Assembly: GCA_002381615.1 (NCBI GenBank)
Contig: DFWY01000082.1
Location: forward strand, 7,750 to 56,323
DNA from: Polaromonas sp. UBA4122
GTDB lineage: Bacteria > Pseudomonadota > Gammaproteobacteria > Burkholderiales > Burkholderiaceae_C
Direction of reading: 5' to 3'
Length of the DNA stretch: 48,574 bases
A program made the position numbers and the translations under genes. Under the pieces are notes generated by a model. It saw only the letters and a list, made by a program, of their open reading frames with translations. It was not told the origin of the DNA and made no database searches. Positions 46,507 through 48,574 of the stretch are shown one piece after another (position 1 is the stretch's first letter; every line of letters starts with the position of its first letter).

Positions 46507-48294
46507 ATGCTGCGTTTGTTGTGGTCGATCGTGATGTTGACAATGTGGTGGGCGCTGCCGGCGCATGCCCAGCAGGATTTTCTGCAGCCGGAACAGGCTT
46601 TTCGCCTGAACATTATCAAGCAGGCCGATGGTCAGCTGCGTCTGAACTGGGAGATCAGCAGGGGATACTACCTCTATCGCAAGCAAATGAAGGTCGAAGG
46701 GGATCCCGTCGGTAGTGTGCAACAAGTAAGGTGGCCTGCCGGCACACTCAAGACCGATGAGACCTTCGGCGAAAGCGAGGTCTATCACGACAAGGTAGCG
46801 GTACTGGTCACGGCGCCTGATGCCCAGGCACTGACTATTGGTTGGCAAGGATGCGCCGATGCGGGTCTTTGCTACCCGCCGCAAACCCGGCGAGTGAATT
46901 TAGCCGACGTTACCGCAACGCCGAGCACCAACCCGGGCGTGGCCGCTGCCAACGCGAGTCAAGCAGGGATTGGCGCATTCGGCGATGATCAGGACCTGGC
47001 TGATCGCCTCTCACGCGTCAATCTGGGCTGGATGCTTGTCGTGTTCTTCGGCTTGGGGCTGCTGATGACGTTCACGCCCTGCGTGCTGCCGATGCTGCCG
47101 ATTCTGTCCAGCCTGATCGCGGGCAGCGGGGCAACCCCCAAGCGCGGTTTTATCCTCTCGCTGGCCTTCGTGCTGCCGATGGCGCTGACCTACGCAGTAC
47201 TGGGCGCTGGCGCGGCGCTGGCTGGCGCCAATCTGCAGGCGACGCTGCAGAACCCCTGGGTGCTCGGTAGTTTCGGCCTGATGTTCGTGGTGCTGGCGCT
47301 GTCCATGTTCGGATTTTACGAGCTGCAATTGCCCGCTGTGCTGCGCAACCGCCTGAACAGCGCCAGCCAGGGCCAGCGCGGCGGCACCGTGGCAGGGGCT
47401 GCTGCGATGGGCGTTCTGTCGGCGCTGCTGGTGGGCCCTTGCATGACGGCACCGTTGGCCGGTGCGCTGCTCTATATCGCCAAGACCGGCGATGTGCTGA
47501 CCGGTGGCCTGGCGCTCTTGTCCATGGGGCTGGGCATGGGGGTGCCGCTGCTGCTGGTGGGCACGCTCGGAGCACGGCTGCTGCCGCGACCTGGCTGCTG
47601 GATGAACCGGGTCAAGGTGATGTTTGGTTTTATCCTGCTTGGCACCGCGATTCTGTTTGTGGCACGGGTGCTGCCGCCAGCTTTGACGCTGGGACTGTGG
47701 GGAGCCTGGCTGCTGGCCATCGCACTCGGCCTGCTGGCATTGGCCAAGAAGGTCGATGTCGACGCCGGGCGTTTGATGTCGCGCTATCTGGCGCTGCTGC
47801 TTGGCCTGTGGGGCGGGGCCATGGTGGTGGGTGCGGCCGGTGGCGCACAGGACCCCTTCCAGCCGCTGGCCTTCGTTGCGGGAGGCGCCGCGCCCGCTCA
47901 GGCTGCTGTAGCGAAAGATTTCATGGCCCGCTTCGCATCGGTCAAGACACAGCAAGCGCTCGACGCACGTGTCGCCGAGGCCGGGCAGCGCGGCCAGTGG
48001 ACGCTGGTGGATTTCTATGCGGACTGGTGCGTCTCATGCAAAATGATCGAGCGCGAGGTTTTTGCCGACCCGCGTGTGCAGCAGGCGCTGGCCAACATGC
48101 AGTTACTGCGCCCGGATATGACCGCCAATAATGCGGACGATCGGGCGCTGATGAGTGTCCACCAGATTCTCGGGCCGCCGACCATGCTGCTGATCGGCCC
48201 GGACGGCAAGGAACGTCGTGCCGAGCGCGTCATCGGTGAACTCAGAGCCGACGAATTCCTTTCCCGCCTGGCGCGGGCAAGGCAGGGAGGTTGA
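46507..48294 (+). CDS. dsbD: Protein-disulfide reductase DsbD
   Basis: 595-aa inner-membrane protein passing electrons from cytosolic thioredoxin to periplasmic partners. Signal peptide cleaved after AHA (residue 21). Domain alpha has C116 and C122 (GCADAGLC). The eight-helix core (about 172-445) carries C192 (FTPCVLPM) and C312 (VGPCMTAP), and the C-terminal thioredoxin domain has C508/C511 (DWCVSCK). All six redox cysteines are present. GAGG about 5 bases before ATG 46507 decides the start. The next gene starts 3 bases after the stop. Confidence 0.95.
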   Translation: MLRLLWSIVMLTMWWALPAHAQQDFLQPEQAFRLNIIKQADGQLRLNWEISRGYYLYRKQMKVEGDPVGSVQQVRWPAGTLKTDETFGESEVYHDKVAVLVTAPDAQALTIGWQGCADAGLCYPPQTRRVNLADVTATPSTNPGVAAANASQAGIGAFGDDQDLADRLSRVNLGWMLVVFFGLGLLMTFTPCVLPMLPILSSLIAGSGATPKRGFILSLAFVLPMALTYAVLGAGAALAGANLQATLQNPWVLGSFGLMFVVLALSMFGFYELQLPAVLRNRLNSASQGQRGGTVAGAAAMGVLSALLVGPCMTAPLAGALLYIAKTGDVLTGGLALLSMGLGMGVPLLLVGTLGARLLPRPGCWMNRVKVMFGFILLGTAILFVARVLPPALTLGLWGAWLLAIALGLLALAKKVDVDAGRLMSRYLALLLGLWGGAMVVGAAGGAQDPFQPLAFVAGGAAPAQAAVAKDFMARFASVKTQQALDARVAEAGQRGQWTLVDFYADWCVSCKMIEREVFADPRVQQALANMQLLRPDMTANNADDRALMSVHQILGPPTMLLIGPDGKERRAERVIGELRADEFLSRLARARQGG

Positions 48295-48296
48295 TC

Positions 48297-48574
48297 ATGC
48301 TGACAGTGAATCTGGGTCCCTTTGCCATACCGATCAGCCAATTGGTACTGATGATTGCTCTGCTTGTTGCGCTGGGGGCGGGCCACCTGGTCGGGCGTCG
48401 CCAGCAAACGGGTGGCATAGGCCATATCCTGTCCGACATGCTGCTCGTGGCGTTGCTGGTGGCACGCATCGCCTTCGTGGCCATCTGGTTCGACACCTAC
48501 CGCAACTCTCTGTGGTCCATTCTCGATATCCGCGACGGTGGTTTCACACCCTGGGCCGGGATGGTGGCGGCGTT
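48297..48574 (+). CDS. Lgt-like membrane protein, probably TlpA-type thiol-disulfide fusion (3' cut)
   Basis: First 92 codons of a membrane protein with strong GGAGG before the ATG. Hydrophobic helices alternate with short loops (PISQLVLMIALLVALGAGHL, DMLLVALLVARIAFVAIWF). The segment SILDIRDGGFTPWAGM resembles the core of prolipoprotein diacylglyceryl transferase. Genes of this sort next to dsbD often encode an Lgt-like membrane part fused to a TlpA/thioredoxin domain; that C-terminal domain would lie beyond the window, so this is an inference. Clearly in one operon with dsbD. Confidence 0.7.
   Translation, partial: MLTVNLGPFAIPISQLVLMIALLVALGAGHLVGRRQQTGGIGHILSDMLLVALLVARIAFVAIWFDTYRNSLWSILDIRDGGFTPWAGMVAA

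Overview
The window looks like a chromosomal segment from a betaproteobacterium of the order Burkholderiales, most likely family Comamonadaceae (Polaromonas/Rhodoferax type). Three things point there: the protein sequences, the gene order hisS-yfgM-bamB-der-hfq-hflX-hflK-hflC-hisZ-purA, and a short dispersed repeat that I recall from genomes of this family. No rRNA, tRNA, CRISPR array, transposase or phage gene was recognised. Almost all of it is housekeeping DNA. The accessory-looking parts are the left end (about 0.3-3.9 kb) and the right end (after about 44 kb).

Layout. 0-4 kb: a cut-off peroxiredoxin, a 737-bp gene-poor stretch, an isochorismatase-like hydrolase, a palindromic intergenic element, and an SbmA/YddA-type ABC exporter. 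3.9-6.9 kb: acuI plus prpE, which together funnel acrylate/3-hydroxypropionate/propionate-type acids to propionyl-CoA. 7-14.6 kb: sucA-sucB-lpdA (the complete 2-oxoglutarate dehydrogenase complex), then zapE coupled to an unknown secreted coiled-coil protein. 14.6-18.4 kb: a PP2C phosphatase on the minus strand, a YdcH-like small protein coupled to a DinG/YoaA helicase, and bamD convergent with the helicase. 18.4-22.5 kb: rluD, scpB, rluB and ndk. 22.6-38.9 kb: a tightly packed plus-strand run covering rRNA/tRNA methylation (rlmN), pilus secretin assembly (pilF), cell shape (rodZ), isoprenoids (ispG), tRNA charging (hisS), outer-membrane assembly (yfgM, bamB), ribosome GTPases (der, hflX), RNA chaperone (hfq), membrane protease control (hflK, hflC), histidine and purine synthesis (hisZ, purA) and a phosphoribosyltransferase. 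Many of these genes overlap by 1-8 bases. 39-44 kb: metC, a small basic protein with a terminator, mnmH-tesA on the minus strand, a YbbA-type ATPase divergent from tesA, and rlmB. 44-48.6 kb: a truncated gene, a QseBC-like two-component system, and, divergent from it, dsbD followed by an Lgt-like membrane protein cut by the window edge.

The most unusual thing is a family of about 55-bp elements with a strict GCTAT-N9-AGC/T signature. I count eight copies. Five are intergenic, mostly just downstream of a stop codon and in the direction of transcription. Three lie inside genes: the bamB signal peptide, the sucB linker and the rluB N-terminal tail. One intergenic copy carries the Shine-Dalgarno sequence of the next gene. 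Other points worth a look: a terminator-like hairpin between two divergent genes (possible sRNA), a PmrA/QseB-type direct repeat between the response regulator and dsbD, a 190-residue Gly/Arg-rich tail on RluB, and tesA/ybbA start codons that may share one CATG.

Start codons were moved from the longest frame wherever a ribosome-binding site, an overlap with the upstream gene or the family N-terminus argued for it: acuI TTG, sucA, lpdA, PP2C, rluD, scpB, rluB, rlmN, rodZ, yfgM, hfq GTG, the phosphoribosyltransferase, mnmH GTG, tesA, ybbA, rlmB and dsbD.
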